NCBI RefSeq assembly: GCF_031846185.1
Contig: NZ_JAVRIF010000003.1
Coordinates: 186,001-250,000 of the forward strand
From: Thalassotalea_H castellviae
Lineage (GTDB): Bacteria; Pseudomonadota; Gammaproteobacteria; Enterobacterales; Alteromonadaceae
Direction: 5' to 3'
Length of the DNA stretch: 64,000 nt
The notes beneath the pieces were generated by a model. It ran no database searches. It saw only the letters and a list, made by a program, of their open reading frames with translations, and was not told the origin of the DNA. Shown here in pieces: positions 61,549-64,000 of this stretch (its first letter is position 1; every line of letters starts with the position of its first letter). Position numbers and translations under genes: made by a program.

Positions 61549-64000
61549 ATGGTGTTACTGCGGACATTTTTACTTTTTTTCTTCATCTATTCGACCTCAT
61601 CAGGTGCGCAATTATTACCTAACCCTAATTACATCAGCTATAACATTGAAGATGGGTTATCCAATAGTATGGTATACACCATTAGTCAAGACGATGATGG
61701 TTATATGTGGTTCGGTACTGAAGATGGACTGAACCGTTTTGATGGTAAGAATTTCAAGGTTTACCGTTATGATCCGACTGATAGTAAAAGTTTGGCAGGG
61801 AATAGTATTAATCAGGTTTACTTGGCGCCTGATAATTCGCTATGGATCGCGACCCACAATGGGATTAGTCAATATGATAAGAAAATGGACAGTTTTAACA
61901 ACTTCAGTGTTTCTAACGGCTTGTCTCACAATAACATTCAATCAGTGCTTAAAGTTGGTAAAGAACTATGGTTAGGTACAGATAATGGTTTAAATGTTGT
62001 CAACCTAATAACACAAGAAGTGACCGTTTTTCCTATTAATGATAACGGTCAAGGTACGAGCCATAAATGGATACGCTCACTCGCGCATCAAGGAAATTAC
62101 GTTTGGATTGCTACATGGGGAGGCGGCTTAAATCGCTATGATCTTAGGTTAAAGCGTTTTGACTACTTTCGTCATGATTTGCATGATAATAGGAGCCTAA
62201 GTGCCGATACTGTATATACTGTATTTAATACGGCTCAGAATGAAATTTGGCTTGGCACGGTCCAAGGGGGCTTAAGTCGTTTTATCGCAAATTGTCAGTG
62301 TTTTGAACGATTAAACCCAAGTCAAGGCTATCAACTGGTAACAGTCCCTGATTTGGCTGAAGGTGCTAATTCGTTATGGGTTGCAACGAATAATGGTTTG
62401 AGTCAATTTTCATTTGAAACACAAACATTCAATCATTACTCAATGCTTAAACCTTTTGAGCTTGGCAATATCACCCGTGATATTCGCTCAGTATTTATAA
62501 GTCGTGATGGCACTATTTGGCTAGGTAGTTATCAAGGCGGTGTACTTGCTATTCCGGCGAATGGCTTTGCCATTCAAACCTATCAATATTCTGAACAGGC
62601 TCATAATAGCCTTATTTCTGACGATATAAATTCATTAATGTTCAAAAATGGTTATCTTTGGACAGGTGCCGTTGGTGGCTTATTTCGCTACCCAATCAGT
62701 GATAGCGGAGCGTTAGGTAAAGCCGAGTTAGTGCTTGATGCCTTCACCTTAAAAATAGAACCGTCCAGTGATGGCAGCTTTTGGTTGGCGACAAATAATG
62801 GTTTATATCACCTTGATGCAGAACTTAACACGATCTCCCTCAATGATCATACCAAGCTAATACCCGACAAAGCAGGAGAAGGAGCCGTTTTAGATGTAGT
62901 TGAAACTGCCCAAGGTCAGATTTTCGTAGCGAATTGGCGTGGTGGATTAACAACACTGCTGGATGAATATCAGGGGGAGTTTAAGCAAGTGGGTGTTAAT
63001 GGTGAAGCACGTGGAATCAAAGCAAACTCTAATATTTATGCGCTTGCAGAAGACTTGAATAACCAACTTTGGATTGGCACGATGGACGGGGTGAATCGTT
63101 ATGATATTGTAAATGATGAAATTCACCACTACCCATTACAATTAAGCGGTAACCAACCTCCAGTGACTGTGTATTATGTATATGTAGAAGGTGCAGAGCT
63201 ATATCTTGGCACTAGCAACGGGGTTTATCAATATCAAACCTCTTCAGACACCTTTAAGCACTACCCCCTTCCTCTAAAAAGTCACTATATACAAGCAATA
63301 GCCAAAGAATCACAAAGCATTTTTTGGCTGTCGACTTTCAATGGACTGTATCGTTGGGATAAATCAACCAATCAAATAAAAGCATTTTATAAACGTGATG
63401 GCTTACAAAGTAGTGAGTTCAATACTAAAGGCGTTGCTATTGGAGATGATGGAAATCTTTATTTTTCTGGTATCGATGGTGTTTCGAGAATTCGTTCCGA
63501 ACGATTATTGCAAAGTAATTTTGCTGCTAATTTAAAGTGGATTTCACCCGTTAGCCAAACTATAGTTAGTGATACCCTATATTTAGAACTCACTCAATCA
63601 AAAAACACCATTTCGCTTGAGTACTTCGTCGATGATTTTTTTCAACCAGAACAACGCCAATTTAGATATCGTTTAAATGAAGGTAGATGGATAAATAATG
63701 GTAATGCTAGCAGTATACAACTTGGTAGTTTAGCAAACGGTTTATATCGCATTGAGCTGCAATATTCACGCGATAACGAAGAATGGCAATACGCACAAAG
63801 CAATGTACAAATATTAATAAGCCCCCCTTATTATCAATCAAATGTTGCCCTAGCTTTTTACTTCTTGCTCTTCATATTAATGGGGTATGGCTATTATCGT
63901 TATAGAACAAGCTTTCTGTTAAGGAAAAAAGCGCAACTTCAGAAAACAGTAAATGAAAAAACGGCTGAACTAGCCGCTACGTTGGAGCAAAAAAATCAGC
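61549..64000 (+). CDS. Reg_prop beta-propeller sensor protein (3' truncated by window)
   Basis: 817 residues are visible and the frame is open to the window end. A signal peptide (LRTFLLFFFIYSTSSGAQ) is followed by two-component regulator propeller repeats, for example WFGTEDGLNRFDGKNF, WIATHNGISQYD, WLGTDNGLNVVN, WVATNNGLSQFS and WIGTMDGVNRYD, up to about residue 650. A Y_Y_Y-type domain (RYRLNEGRWINNGN) comes next, then a membrane helix (VALAFYFLLFILMGYGYY), and then the start of a coiled coil (KAQLQKTVNEKTAELAATLE). The missing output is probably a histidine kinase or GGDEF domain. Sensing of extracellular glycans is known for relatives in Bacteroidetes; here the ligand is unknown. ATG 61549 chosen; TTG 61528 is in frame. 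Confidence 0.9.
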   Translation, partial: MVLLRTFLLFFFIYSTSSGAQLLPNPNYISYNIEDGLSNSMVYTISQDDDGYMWFGTEDGLNRFDGKNFKVYRYDPTDSKSLAGNSINQVYLAPDNSLWIATHNGISQYDKKMDSFNNFSVSNGLSHNNIQSVLKVGKELWLGTDNGLNVVNLITQEVTVFPINDNGQGTSHKWIRSLAHQGNYVWIATWGGGLNRYDLRLKRFDYFRHDLHDNRSLSADTVYTVFNTAQNEIWLGTVQGGLSRFIANCQCFERLNPSQGYQLVTVPDLAEGANSLWVATNNGLSQFSFETQTFNHYSMLKPFELGNITRDIRSVFISRDGTIWLGSYQGGVLAIPANGFAIQTYQYSEQAHNSLISDDINSLMFKNGYLWTGAVGGLFRYPISDSGALGKAELVLDAFTLKIEPSSDGSFWLATNNGLYHLDAELNTISLNDHTKLIPDKAGEGAVLDVVETAQGQIFVANWRGGLTTLLDEYQGEFKQVGVNGEARGIKANSNIYALAEDLNNQLWIGTMDGVNRYDIVNDEIHHYPLQLSGNQPPVTVYYVYVEGAELYLGTSNGVYQYQTSSDTFKHYPLPLKSHYIQAIAKESQSIFWLSTFNGLYRWDKSTNQIKAFYKRDGLQSSEFNTKGVAIGDDGNLYFSGIDGVSRIRSERLLQSNFAANLKWISPVSQTIVSDTLYLELTQSKNTISLEYFVDDFFQPEQRQFRYRLNEGRWINNGNASSIQLGSLANGLYRIELQYSRDNEEWQYAQSNVQILISPPYYQSNVALAFYFLLFILMGYGYYRYRTSFLLRKKAQLQKTVNEKTAELAATLEQKNQ

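Noticed and set aside
61739..61975. 78-codon plus-strand frame at the start of the propeller sensor
   Set aside because: It overlaps the sensor frame, which is open from 61549 to the window end with clear Reg_prop repeats.

Overview
The window is AT-rich chromosomal DNA of a marine-type gammaproteobacterium. Gene content and protein style point to the Alteromonadales, most likely Colwelliaceae (Colwellia or Thalassotalea relatives). This is inferred from PstC and PstA with large periplasmic inserts, an ICL of the ~530-residue class, a PEP-CTERM metalloprotease and a Reg_prop sensor. No rRNA, tRNA, CRISPR array, phage or IS transposase was seen.

Left third (1-29430): this is a housekeeping backbone in nearly the same order as minutes 2-3 of the E. 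coli map. It runs lpxC (partial), dciA and an M23 peptidase (where E. coli has secM), secA, mutT, yacG, zapD, coaE, the type IV pilus genes pilD-pilC-pilB-pilA, nadC, a small aspartic protease, ampD, ampE, pdhR, aceE, aceF, lpdA and acnB. Pyruvate dehydrogenase and its repressor form one block with a recognisable PdhR operator before pdhR. Between lpdA and acnB sit an S9 peptidase bracketed by two identical 32-bp terminators, an OmpA-like protein and a small lipoprotein.

Middle (29431-45620): a parvulin comes first. Next is a three-gene ECF sigma operon (sigma factor, a one-TM candidate anti-sigma protein, an exported coiled-coil protein). A glyoxylate-shunt neighbourhood follows, with malate synthase G, LrgB, LrgA and a LysR regulator on the minus strand and isocitrate lyase divergent on the plus strand. 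The regulator/aceA intergenic region holds a clear inverted repeat. Then come a NIT-domain chemoreceptor, an orphan small protein, two lipoproteins (one of only 53 residues) and SelO.

Right third (45634-64000): a CBS protein and a phosphate block follow. The block has a triple PHO box, pstC, pstA, pstB and phoU, then a second PhoU-like (DUF47) protein and a Pit transporter. The tail holds a TonB-N-like protein, a periplasmic solute-binding protein, YacL, a PQQ-type sugar dehydrogenase, an HDOD protein, a Ycf48-like BNR protein and a secreted PEP-CTERM zinc metalloprotease. A large beta-propeller sensor is cut by the window end.

Functionally the window links carbon entry into the TCA cycle (PDH, AcnB), the acetate bypass (AceA, GlcB with LrgAB), phosphate uptake by high- and low-affinity routes, and surface functions (pili, OmpA, lipoproteins). 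The least explained parts are the ECF operon, the LysR-LrgAB-glyoxylate arrangement, the repeat-bracketed S9 gene, and structured DNA upstream of pilA and downstream of secA.
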